Part shown: piece by piece, positions 33,311-42,355 of the stretch
Layout: each line of letters opens with the position of its first letter
Numbering within the stretch: position 1 is the first letter of the stretch
DNA from: Blasia pusilla
Taxonomy: Eukaryota > Marchantiophyta > Marchantiopsida > Blasiales
Assembly: GCA_050084515.1 (NCBI GenBank)
Contig: CM114272.1
Span: 27,590,001 to 27,654,000, forward strand
Direction: 5' to 3'
DNA length: 64,000 nt
Position numbers and translations under genes: made by a program
The notes under the pieces: model-generated
The model's input: only the letters and a program-made list of their open reading frames with translations
The model's database searches: none
What the model was told of the DNA's origin: nothing

Positions 33311-34600
33311 AGGCTTGGTGTGAGGCTGTTATACCTCACGAGGAAGAGGAGGCCCCACGGCGGACTCCTACTTGTGGTCCAGTTGGATTATCCCCTTTGG
33401 ATACTATTCCCATTGTATGGCAGTATCCGCCAGAGGGCATTTGTGTGTTAGATCTCTTTGGTGGGATTAGCATTGGTTTGGCTCTGATGTTTGGTCGGTA
33501 TTCCTGTGCGGAGATACGTGTATGTGGAGCGAGATGAGACGGCGGCAGAGTCTCATCCCGACATATTGGTCAGTTGATGCGGAGATATCCTGAGTTGTTG
33601 CCGCCATCAGCTATTCGTGGGTATCAGCGTGCTTTGCCGTCACACATTTCATTGTTGGGGGCGCAGGACCTTGAGAGGGTTGATCCTGTGGATTTGGTGA
33701 TTGCTGGATGACCATGTCAGGGTCATACACGTGCTGGTCGTGGTGAGGGATTACACGACCCTAGGTCTCGATTGTTTTGGGAGATGTTACGGATGTTACG
33801 ACATCTTCAGGTTCATCAAGCACGTGCTCCACCTTATATTCTGGAGAATGTTCCATTGTTGGGTGACACTCGGACCCGGATGATGGCGAGTGTTCATGAG
33901 GTGCGGTCTTGGATTGGACCAGTGGTGTTGTTGGATGCAGCGCGAGTTGGCTTGCGTGCACATTGTCCATGCTTGTGGTGGACAAACTTGTTGCCTAGGG
34001 AGGTTCTATGTCCAGCATATGATGCAATGCAGCGGGATCCTTGCCTTACAGTGGATAGTATCTTGGATACTGGGCGACTCTCTCAGGTGGTGAGGGTTAT
34101 TGATCGGTCACCCATGACAGTGGTGAACCGTGTGGGCCAGCCTAGGATGGCACTACCCACATTTGTGAGTTTTCCCTCGTCACATGCCTACAGGGAAGGT
34201 GGTCTCGGGCTTGTATGGGATTCTCATGTACGACAATTGGTGGAGCCTAACGCTGATGAGAGAGAGCGTGCGATGGGATTTGCTACTGGTGTGACAGCGG
34301 TTTCTTCCATTTTTGAGGCTTCACGACGTCATGTGTTGGGTCACGCCATGGACCTGAATTGTTTGACTTGGATTTTGACTCTTGGTATGGCCGATCAGCG
34401 TCGACTTTGGACTACGTCTGTGGGTCTTCCATCCCTTGTAATGAGCTCGATGGCTACCGGGACGGTAGAGGCATCGGCTGGGGGCGAGGAGAGTAGAATT
34501 TTGCATCCTTGGAGTAAATGGGATGTAATGGTTGGGCATGTGGAATTGGTTGCTCATGCTGGTGGAGGAGTTATTTGCTCAGATGATGGTGTAGCTTAGG
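33310..34600 (+). pseudogene. DNMT-like cytosine-5 methyltransferase domain, copy B
   Basis: Motif I is VLDLFGGISIGL (about 33447-33482). A frameshifted acidic motif II follows, then the DPVDLVIAG block. Next are a TGA (33709-33711, TGG in copy C) and PCQGH with the catalytic Cys codon TGT at 33715-33717. Motif VI YILENVPLLGDTR (about 33835-33875) and a motif-VIII-like LRAHCPCLWWTNLLP (about 33950-33995) follow. The C-terminal block is NADERERAMGFATG and RRHVLGHAMDLN (about 34245-34360), equivalent to motifs IX-X. The unpermuted order and the AHRxRxxWxN-like segment suggest DNMT3- or bacterial-type enzymes, not DRM. A 275-codon open segment (33772-34599) covers motif VI onward. The family transfers methyl from S-adenosylmethionine to cytosine C5. 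It sits between protease and RT. Confidence 0.85.
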
Positions 34601-34626
34601 GTGTACCATCTTGTGAGAAGGTTGCG

Positions 34627-34635
34627 TAGCAACCA
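34627..34635 (+). promoter_or_regulatory. UAG-CAA-CCA readthrough-type stop, copy B
   Basis: TAG CAA CCA lies in frame with the methyltransferase reading (30 bases after the TAG at 34597, which is AAG in copy C) and directly before MASSPSSVPVEETWEP of the RT part. It matches the type-I readthrough consensus UAG-CAR-YYA. The same site is present in copies C and D. Confidence 0.7.
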
Positions 34636-35145
34636 ATGGCATCCTCTCCCTCTAGTGTGCCAGTGGAGGAGACTTGGGAGCCATTACTTGGGCCCAAGCT
34701 TACAGGAGGTGAGAAACGACGCTTGCCTACGTGCTTATAGGAGTTTTTTTTTCCTTTAGCATGAAGGAGTTGGGTGCTCTGGTTGGACCCGGTATACGGA
34801 TTGATTTGGCTAGTGATACGCCAATCTTCTGTCGTCCCTACTGATATAGTGATATGGAGAGGGACCTGATTCAAAGTAGGACGTTGGACCTTTTGGAGGC
34901 AGGATTAGTGGTGTTATTGCATGGAGAGTATGCATCAGCCACTGTCATGCATGCTATAAAGGATATGCATGGCAACTACACAGATAGGCGGATGTGTGGA
35001 GATTACCGTCCTATCAATTGGCAAACCAAGGCCGATAGGTATGCCATGCCTACACCTGAGGAGATCTTTGATGTGGTGGGACAGGAAAAGATGTTCATAG
35101 GAGGGAGAGTGCTTGGCAGTAGTGTGGGCTGTGGCACACTTTAGG
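34636..35145 (+). pseudogene. Reverse transcriptase N-terminal part, copy B (deleted)
   Basis: Readings include ETWEPLLGPKL, GVRIDL-type residues and, in the 34854-35144 frame, RMCGDYRPINWQTKADRYAM with PTPEEIFDVVGQ. At about 35090 the sequence jumps into the RNase H end (EGEWLAVVWAVAHF in copy C), so the palm with YIDD is absent. The junction lies in short microhomology (AAAGAT / TTCATA) shared with both sides in copy C. Confidence 0.75.
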
Positions 35146-35676
35146 TGTTACTTGTTTGGCACACAATTTACCCTTGTTATTGATCACCAGCCGCTCAAGT
35201 GGTTGATGGAGTCTGACAAGCTTACAGGGAAGCTTGCACGGTGGGCTCTTATCTTGCAGGAGTATGACTTCCAGGTGGTACATAGACCTGGAGTTGCCAA
35301 TCTTGATGCTGATGGGTTGAGTAGGAACCCATGTACTAGCCAAGAGGATGCAACTGGGGCTAGATGGCATGGCGAGGTTGATGAGGAGATGGTGCGAGGT
35401 TGGCATGCATCCGCCTTTTTATGTTGGTTAGGGGTGGACTCTAGTATGGAGGACCACATGACATCTTACTCTAGTCAGAGGGTAGATGGCCAGCCTTCAG
35501 ATCCTAAGGTTGGAGATGGTGGTACGGATCAGCCTAATATTCATGATGATGCGTTGGTGTTGGAGTTCTTACGGACCAGTAGGGTGCCAGGCATAGTGAG
35601 TGCCAAGGAGCGAGACCGTGTTCTTCAACGTGCTAAGAGGTATCGATTGGAGGGAACACATATTCTCCGTGTGTGA
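35113..35676 (+). pseudogene. RNase H end and integrase lead-in, copy B
   Basis: The frame starts within RNase H: FRCYLFGTQFTLVIDHQPLK and RWALILQEYDFQVVHRPGVA are the usual C-terminal RNase H signatures of gypsy pol. NLDADGLSRNP follows, the end-of-RNase-H motif, and then a spacer. A TGA at 35674-35676 replaces the TGG of copy C and separates it from the integrase frame. Confidence 0.8.
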
Positions 35677-35697
35677 GAGGATGGTAGAGTACGAGTA

Positions 35698-36966
35698 GTG
35701 CCGCATTTGGCTCAGAGAGAGCGCATTGTGCGACATGCCCATAAGGAATTAGGACATTTTGGGGTAAAGCGTACGTATAGCTTACTCCTTGGTCAGTATT
35801 GGTGGCGTGGCATGCATACTCACGTGCAACAGTTGGTGTCACGTTGTATGGTTTGTGACCGGGTGAGGGTATCATTCAATGCCCCTATACCACAATTACA
35901 CCCCTTGCCTATTATGGGGTTGGGTTACCGTTGGAGTGTGGACTTTGCGAGACCGTTACCGTTGACTGTACGACATCATCAATATGTGTTGGTGATGGTG
36001 GAGCACTTCTCCAAGTGGATTGAGTTGGTGGCATTACCTGACAAGGCAAGTGAGGGAACGGCGTATGCGTCTCTTGATAGAGTGCTTAGTCATTTTGGTG
36101 CACCAGCTGAAGTGCTGATCGACCAGGGTACAGAGTTTCAGGTCTTGTGTGACAAGGCGTTGATTGATCATCGGACCACGTCTCGAGATCATCGAGAGGC
36201 GGATGGTTTGGCTGAGCATGTGGTTCAGACGGTGAAGAGGGTATTGCGCAAGTATGGCCTACAGAAGGGGCATCTTGGAGACAGGGATATTCAGTTGCCA
36301 TGGTTAGCCATGGGGTATAGGTTCAGTCGCCAAGCATCCTTGGCTTCTTTCTCACCTTATTTTCTGTTATACGGCCGAGATCCAGTCTTGCCATCAGCAA
36401 TTCTTCGGGAGTCTAGTGAGGTCGTGAACATTGATGACCCAGAGATGTGGATGAGAGTGTGTTTTCAGCGGGCAGAGCTCTTTCGGAGAGTTATGCCAAC
36501 AACCTTTGAGAATCTTGCCATTGCTCAACACAGGGATACGTTGCGGTATGCAACCATTCAGGGTGGAGGTTATCGACCATCGATTCGTAGGTTCCATGTG
36601 GGGGACTATGTCTATTTGCAGAAGATTGCACCGACAACGTTGGATGTGATGGCAGGCCGCACTATTTTACGAGTGCGCGAGGTGTTAGCTTCTGGAGTTC
36701 TCATGTTGGAGGGTTGTGATGGAGTTGTTCGGAAGGACCATGTGCGTAATTGTGCGCCATGTCATCTTCCAAATGTGGATGGTACTGTTGACCCAAGCTT
36801 AGCCATGATACGTGCTAGCTTGAGGTGTATGTTGTGTGGGTCTACTGGTAACGTAGCCCGTATGTTGGTGTGTGATCGGTGTTCTAGGGGTTGGCACATG
36901 ATGTGTTTGACTCCACATATGGATGTTGTTCCTATTGGAAGGTGGGTTTGTCCTCGATGTACTTAG
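35698..36966 (+). CDS. Integrase with C-terminal PHD finger, copy B, 422-codon open frame
   Basis: This is the longest open frame of copy B. The N-terminal HHCC zinc domain has His15 and His20 with C50-x2-C53 (RCMVCDRV). In the RNase H-fold core, Asp82 (WSVDFARPL), Asp142 (LIDQGTEF) and Glu173 (GLAEHVVQTVKR) form the DDE set. Copy C has four extra residues (GEFQ) after the second Asp, giving normal D35E spacing, so B carries a small deletion. A C-terminal SH3-like RFHVGDYVYLQKIAP segment follows (around residue 300). The end (about residues 375-421) is a Cys4-His-Cys3 PHD finger: CMLCG, MLVCDRCSRGWHMMC, RWVCPRC. PHD fingers usually read histone H3 tails, so this may steer integration; that role is inferred. 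The true start lies upstream in the polyprotein. Confidence 0.85.
   Translation: MPHLAQRERIVRHAHKELGHFGVKRTYSLLLGQYWWRGMHTHVQQLVSRCMVCDRVRVSFNAPIPQLHPLPIMGLGYRWSVDFARPLPLTVRHHQYVLVMVEHFSKWIELVALPDKASEGTAYASLDRVLSHFGAPAEVLIDQGTEFQVLCDKALIDHRTTSRDHREADGLAEHVVQTVKRVLRKYGLQKGHLGDRDIQLPWLAMGYRFSRQASLASFSPYFLLYGRDPVLPSAILRESSEVVNIDDPEMWMRVCFQRAELFRRVMPTTFENLAIAQHRDTLRYATIQGGGYRPSIRRFHVGDYVYLQKIAPTTLDVMAGRTILRVREVLASGVLMLEGCDGVVRKDHVRNCAPCHLPNVDGTVDPSLAMIRASLRCMLCGSTGNVARMLVCDRCSRGWHMMCLTPHMDVVPIGRWVCPRCT
36805..36966 (+). other. PHD finger coding segment, copy B
   Basis: The order CX2C-X10-CX2C-X4-HX2C-X15-CX2C is complete, including the Trp two residues before the seventh Cys (RWVCPRC). It takes the place at the integrase C-terminus where chromoviruses have a chromodomain. 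In copy C the same finger is damaged (RLVFPRC). Confidence 0.85.
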
Positions 36967-37130
36967 AAGAGGTAGATGACTTGATCTTTGCATGATATGG
37001 ATTACATATGTGCGACTAATGATGGGGCAACCTAGCACCCGGCCTTCTGATTCGTGCACCCACGAAGGTGTATAGCATGTAGTAGATGTATAGGGCTACC
37101 TGGGAGTTAGAGGGACCTAACCGCCAGTTA

Positions 37131-37140
37131 GGAGGGCGAG
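37131..37140 (+). promoter_or_regulatory. Polypurine tract candidate, copy B
   Basis: GGAGGGCGAG directly precedes TTGTGGTACAC, the start of block X1. Copy C has the equivalent AGGGGGGCGAG. Position and sequence suit plus-strand priming and imply that the reverse-transcription LTR starts with X. Confidence 0.55.
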
Positions 37141-37722
37141 TTGTGGTACACTTGTGTTTGTGGTTGCTCTCGTCTATGTTATGTAGGTATGTGAGTATGG
37201 TATGTCAGCGATGTATGTTGTATGACGATATGGATTCGCACGACAGTTTTCATGACCATACGGATTATGTCGTAGAGTATAGTGTGCTAGTAGAGGCCAT
37301 ACCTTATGTAGGGCCGTAGTGTCTAGGTAGAGATGCGGTTTCATACATAGGGTTGGGGGCTACTTAGTTGAGGGTGACTTTTCCAGTAGGGCCCGCTCTT
37401 AGGTTGGAGGATATAGTGTGGAGTGCACTCAAAAGAACAGTTAGTTGTTTGAGTTGAGCCTGTTGCGTTGGGAGTTAGCCTTGGTAGTGAGTAGAGCTCT
37501 TGGCTATGGTGGTTCCCGCAAGCTTCAACCTGGATTCTCACATCGTGGAGTGGGTTTGGCTCGATTGTATGTGATTCTATACGTGTTTTATGAGAGTAGG
37601 TCTTTCACGGATTTCAGTTGTGGTACACTTGTGTTTGTGGTTGCTCTCGTCTATGTTATGTAGGTATGTGAGTATGGTATGTCAGCGATGTATGTTGTAT
37701 GACGATGTGGATTCGTACGACA
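37140..37722 (+). repeat. Copy B 3' end: X1 - Y2 - X2
   Basis: X1 is 37140-37245 (106 bp, ends CACGACA). Four bases GTTT follow, then Y2 37250-37616, then X2 37617-37722 (106 bp). By eye X1 and X2 differ at two positions. The element ends with the CA of X2. Only Y occurs at the 5' end. Confidence 0.85.
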
Positions 37723-38205
37723 TCCGTTGCGTGGCCCACAATCCGGGCGGGCTCAAGTGCAGGTCGGGTATGTTCGTGGACATGTCCGAACTTGTCCATT
37801 TTTTTGTGCAACCTTGGGTTATGGTGATATTACTACTTATATTAGGCATGAATTTCTACATCTCATAGGGTTGGTATTTTGGTACATATAATCAAACAAT
37901 CAAGTCAATAAATAGTAAATGGTAAATAAATCAAGCCCGTGAGACTCAACATTGATAGAAGTGAAAGAATTTGTAGGTTACGTGATGTAGGAAGTATTGA
38001 GCATGTGACATGTCTTAGATACAAAGACACTAGACTAGCTCATAAAATTGATGTGCGGAATTTCATTCTTTATTACAGTTAGTGCCTTATGATTTAGGTT
38101 GTTATATTAGAGATGTGATTATTCATCGTTTGAATATTCTAAGCATTAGCTAGGATTAGGCCTCTAGGGTCTTTTCCTGAGGTGACCTTATGAATCATTT
38201 GTGAT
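37723..38205. repeat. LINE-A fragments between copies B and D
   Basis: After the target duplication there is GC-rich spacer to about 37900. A minus-strand LINE-A tail (AAATAGTAAATGGTAAAT, then AATCAAGCCCGTGAGA, 37905-37948) follows. It is fused to a plus-strand LINE-A C-terminal fragment (about 37950-38180) containing the bases for IGSIEHV-like and YDLGCYIRDVIIHR residues. The head-to-head arrangement suggests rearrangement or twin priming. Confidence 0.6.
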
Positions 38206-39141
38206 TCATGAGGTCTGAGTTTTCATTCTGCTTTGCTATGCTTTGTAATTGGTATCCGCTTGACGACGATCGAGTACCATGCCGTGACGCCTGTAGTCAC
38301 AAATTCGTAATTTGCTTGCGATTGCCGCGTTGTGGCGCTCGTGGCCGTATTGCACCGTCTCGATCGCGGAGCCTTACCATCATTGAGGAGCAAAGCGTGT
38401 ATTTCTAATAAAGGAGGGTATGCCGCTGCGTGCCGTATCCCATCATCGAGTGTCATGCCGTTTGTAGCCATTTTGTGCCACCAGTGCCGCACCATATCAT
38501 TGTATCCACATCTCACATGAAGGAGCTTTGAGTATCGTCAACACGAGGAGAGTACGACTTGCTGACTTGAGGAGTGTTGTCTTTACGACCAATTTAGGAT
38601 CAAGTTTATTGTTGTTGAGGAGAGACACCTACATTTGTTCAAGTTACCCATTTTGGTTCTTTTGCTTCCATGTGTGAGGGATTTTTCGATATTAGATAGT
38701 TATTTGGGATTTTGGATTTTTGGTAGAAGCTAAGAGCATCATTGATGTATGTGGTTAGGGGACATACAAATATGAGGGATGTCAAGAATTGAGGCTATAC
38801 TATGTCGATGTACTAGTGATTTGTCATACCACGCCCCTTGTTGCCACACAATTCACGTCTCAATGGAAGAAAGTGTAGATTGAGTGTCATGTTTAGACTA
38901 AGTAATTAGTCATGAGATTGAGATAGATCATGTGAAAGAGGCATGAGGGTCATCCCAATGTCCTTTCAGGACTTTGAGAGGCGAGGTGGTAGACCTAAGA
39001 GTCGCTTTGGGGGATTTAGGTGGAGTGGCGCGAGGTTTTGAGGATCTCCACATGATGGACCACTTTGGCCTCCTTCTATGTCATCCTCAAACAAGGGGGA
39101 GAGTGTAGAAGAGTTTGTTAGTGCATCACCGCACAAAGTGA
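38206..39141. other. No gene seen; probable LTR/leader of copy D
   Basis: This stretch lies upstream of the copy D gag in the same orientation. It has repeated words (CATGCCGT, TGTAGTCAC/TGTAGCCA) but I found no second copy to define an LTR. Open frames are short and reciprocal on both strands. Confidence 0.4.
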
Positions 39142-40423
39142 GTGGTACATCCTATCGATTGGGCGTATGAGATGGACGACTGCGGTAGAGTAGCGCGTCA
39201 GTTTTCAGGAGTTGTAGGAACTATAGAGTTGCATAACTTCATCCTGGAGTTTATGAGTTGGTATGATTTGCAGAGGACTAGGAATTCTAGAGAGTTAAAC
39301 CCATTCATAGCATGGAACGGTATGTTCTTGCATCTAGAGGGAGCGCCCATGGAAGATTACCATGAGTTTTCCCTAAGGTAGGTACTGGAGATTGAGGCGT
39401 GGAGACTCTACTATGACCCACACTACGTGTCATGGACTAAGCCATTTCTAGATAAGAAGGAAGAGCTAGGGGAGGCTACTTCCTCTGCCAATAGTGAGGC
39501 TTAGAGAGGCGTGAGTCGGACTGGGATAGTTTCATCATCCAATCACGTTCGTCTTAGGCTCAACCCCATGGTTGAGTTCTTTGTGGAGTTTCGAAGGACC
39601 TACCTGGGGATACAGACTAATAAGTTATGGAGTATCAATGACTTCCATAGGCGCATAGGACAGAGTTTGCGCGAGGCATTCACTCGCTTGCATCGTTTGA
39701 TTAGTGTCACTCACGGGATGACAGAGGCCTAGGTTATCCAAGCATGGTATGGGATGCTAGAACGACAGCTTTGGAGACGGGTGAGAGATGCAATACTTTT
39801 GATACACACATCACCGGACCCACGTTGAGGGATGTCTTTGAGATGGCGGAGTTCATTGAGTGCAACATGGCTAAGGAGAGTGTTGCAGGCATGAGTCACA
39901 ATTTCCTATACCACTAGTACAGCAATGTGGGTTCCAAGAGAGGAATGTGGCACCACGAGCTCAGGGAGGTTATCATGAACATGTGCCATAGAGACCTATG
40001 CCATCATATGTAGCAAAACATCAACTTCCATGAGTTATTTGTGGTGGAGCCCATCACCAACACGATTGCACCAATCAAGGTAGTGGACGCATGCCTCCTC
40101 TTGGAGGAGTAGATGAGCCCGCACGAGAAGTCTACCTATGTGACCATTTTCAGCAGTATGGTCATACACGCGCCCAATGTTTCAACTTACATCTTAAGTT
40201 ACACCTAGACTGGGGGCCAAAGATGGCACAAGAGCAAGTTGGTTGTTCTCGTGGGCCTAGACATTGTGCACCAGGTGGTCCCGTAGGAGGACGTGGAGTT
40301 GGATTTTCCCGAGGGGGCGATGGATACGCTCGTGGAGGAGGTAGAGGTCCACCACTTAGACACGTTGAGGGAGATGCAAGTCGTGAGGTTGGGATGTCTT
40401 CTCAGATAGAGCAGTTGCTATAG
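39142..40423 (+). pseudogene. gag region of copy D
   Basis: Open segments read GTIELHNFILEFMSWYDLQR, FIAWNGMFLHLEGAPMEDYH (39142-39381), then VEFFVEFRRTYLGIQTNKLW and SLREAFTRLHRLISVTHGMT (39511-39732). These align with copies A-C at every landmark. The zinc-knuckle area (40091-40423) reads CDHFQQYGHTRAQC, with one Cys replaced, followed by a Gly/Arg-rich tail. Stops and frameshifts abound. Confidence 0.7.
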
Positions 40424-40639
40424 TAGATTTCCACGATGGCATTACGGATACTTCATGTTGATTCAATGGCATCAACGTCTTATGGAGTAGCCAGAGACAT
40501 GGAGGACCCTAGTTGGATGTGTGGGGTTGTACAGATGGAGGCAGCCGCCATAGTTACACATGAAGCAACTGCATAGTTGGATCCACTAAGAGGGGAGGCT
40601 AGGAAATAGGCAAGTATTCAACATTGTCCAAGGCAATGA

Positions 40640-41060
40640 CCAACTGGATGCCACACAAGGTGTTGCAGAGGGCTTATGAGAGAGAATGGGAGCCCAAAAA
40701 ATGGGAGCGATCCTCATATTTATTGGTGGATTATATTCTAGATCGTGATCATCGATCATACGTAATCAGGCACGATGATCGACCGCCATTGATTGTGGTC
40801 AATAGGATCGGCATGCCACAAGCATCCTTTCCCACTTTTGTGAGTTTCCCCGCTTCTTATGCATATTAAGAGACCAAACCTCGCTTGGTTTGGGATAACC
40901 AGGCACAACGATTGGTGGAGTCCAATGCCGATGAGCTCAAGAAAAATCAGGCGATGGGATTTCCCACATGAGTGACTACAATACCGTCACTATCAGAACC
41001 ATCACAACATCATGTCTTGGGTCATGCAATTGACCTGAACCGCTTGAGATGAACCATCAG
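40640..41060 (+). pseudogene. Methyltransferase C-terminal remnant, copy D
   Basis: Readings YVIRHDDRPPLIVVNRIGMP and FPTFVSFPASYAY are followed by a stop, then RLVWDNQAQRLVESNADELK, QAMGFPT and HHVLGHAIDLNRL. These equal the copy B/C tail including motif IX-X. Motifs I to VIII are deleted. The shared tail shows that the methyltransferase entered this lineage before B, C and D split. Confidence 0.7.
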
Positions 41061-41365
41061 CTCATATAGGAATAGTTGAGCAACATTGGATGAGGTTGCA
41101 ACAAGTCACAACTATTGCATTGGTGAGGCCCGTGCCTACGGAGATAGTTTAGGCAGTGGCTGGGGGCAAGATCCAAGAAGATCGACATATTAGGGGTGAT
41201 TGGGAGAGACATTCTTGGACTTTTTGGGATATTTTGCGGACACGCCGAGAGATGGAAGCCACAACATTGAGCATGGTTCAGGGCACCGCATGTCAAGGAG
41301 ATGAGAGTTTTGAGTTGGCTACATGGGAGCAGTCAGGTTTTGTAGTCCGAGATGGGGTTGCATTA

Positions 41366-41374
41366 TAGCAACCA
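41366..41374 (+). promoter_or_regulatory. UAG-CAA-CCA readthrough-type stop, copy D
   Basis: TAG CAA CCA follows the GVAL residues that end the methyltransferase-linker frame (41156-41368), as in copies B and C (GVA-stop). It precedes the METWEPDMGPKL segment of RT, here in another frame. Confidence 0.65.
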
Positions 41375-41974
41375 CGGATACCGCACCAAAGAGTTCTAGA
41401 GTAGTCACGATGGAGACGTGGGAGCCAGATATGGGCCCTAAGTTGACATGAGGAGAGCTGCACCGGATACATCAGTTCCTTAAGAGTCATAGGAGTTTTT
41501 TGCATTTAATATGCGTGATGTGGGTATGCTAAAGGGCTTGGGGATCCGCACTGAGTTGTCTAGCAACACGCCAATCTTCCGAAGACCCTACAGGTACAAT
41601 GATATGGAGAGGGCCTTGGTTTAGAGGAGGAGCTTGGACTTAGCCAGACCAAGAGTGATGGAGATGTCGCATGGGGAGTATGCATCTGCCATTTTCATGC
41701 CCATCATGGAGGATGTTCATAGCCATTGGACACATAGGTGGATGTGCGGAGATTATCGACCTATCAATCATTAGATCTAGATGAAGTCCAATAGGTATGT
41801 CATGCCCACTCTTGAGGAGATCTTTGATGCTCTTGGGCATGCAAAGGTCTTTGGTTCATTCAATCTTTGACCCGCATACCATCAGTTACCTATCAAATTG
41901 GTGGACAGGTAGAAGACAACATGTTGGGGCATCGATCCTCACGGGAAGGATTACTCTGGAGACTTTGGTTGAGG

Positions 41975-42355
41975 CATGGTGATAATTTTGTGAAACGGAG
42001 TGTAGGATCTATGATAGAGAAGAACATGATAGTAGTGCAAGCTTTCTATATATCAACATGTATTGCCATTGTATTAGTTATGCGTACTTTTGGTGATAAG
42101 TATCCATACTTGCAAGTTCCAATTCACCTCCTATGATCTGATTGTTGTGAGATCTTCTTCAACAAGATAGATGGAATGAGTGACCATAAACGCAACTATG
42201 ATCTTAAATCTTTGTTGGATTGTGCAATGGGATTGAATAGACTGGTTGGGTTGGAATTTGGACCATAAGGATTAAAGATTAGCCGACCTCACCCAAAGCA
42301 AGATCATGTGTGGAGAACTCTCCATTCGTTAGGTATAGGAGAAGATGCTAGTGGC
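41975..42355 (+). pseudogene. Foreign ORF fragment inserted in copy D RT
   Basis: Between the RT segments for HGKDYSG and LENALAEFQRF lies about 380 bp not found in copy C. It reads FVKRSVGSMIEKNMIVVQAF, YISTCIAIVLVMRTFGDKYP, then CCEIFFNKIDGMSDHKRNYD and LKISRPHPKQDHVWRTLH. The CCEIFF-GG-like pattern recalls proteins of DNA transposons with an ENFFS motif, but I do not recognise the family. It has two stops. Confidence 0.45.

Larger units (their letters stand above)
29068..37722 (+). mobile_element. Ty3/gypsy element copy B with methyltransferase and PHD finger
   Basis: This is a complete 8.65-kb insertion bounded by TG...CA ends and a 4-bp duplication TCCG (29064-29067 and 37723-37726). 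Order: terminal repeat Y1 (29068-29435), leader, gag with two zinc knuckles, remnant of protease, DNMT-like methyltransferase, UAG, truncated RT, RNase H, DDE integrase, PHD finger, then X1 - Y2 - X2. About 765 bp of RT and the start of RNase H, and the retropepsin DSGA motif, are deleted relative to copy C. Several stops (for example 31696, 32041, 33709, 34597, 35674) make it non-autonomous. Integrase before PHD and after RT defines the Ty3/gypsy order. Confidence 0.9.

Noticed and set aside
33310-34600. Host DRM or chromomethylase gene
   Set aside because: Motif order is unpermuted (not DRM), there is no chromodomain or BAH, and the domain is in frame within retroelement open frames in several copies.
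29068-37722. Classification as a DIRS/PAT element because of split repeats and a methyltransferase
   Set aside because: The element has a DDE integrase, an HHCC zinc domain and target duplications, and no tyrosine recombinase; the methyltransferase is C5-type, not the Dam-like N6 type of DIRS.
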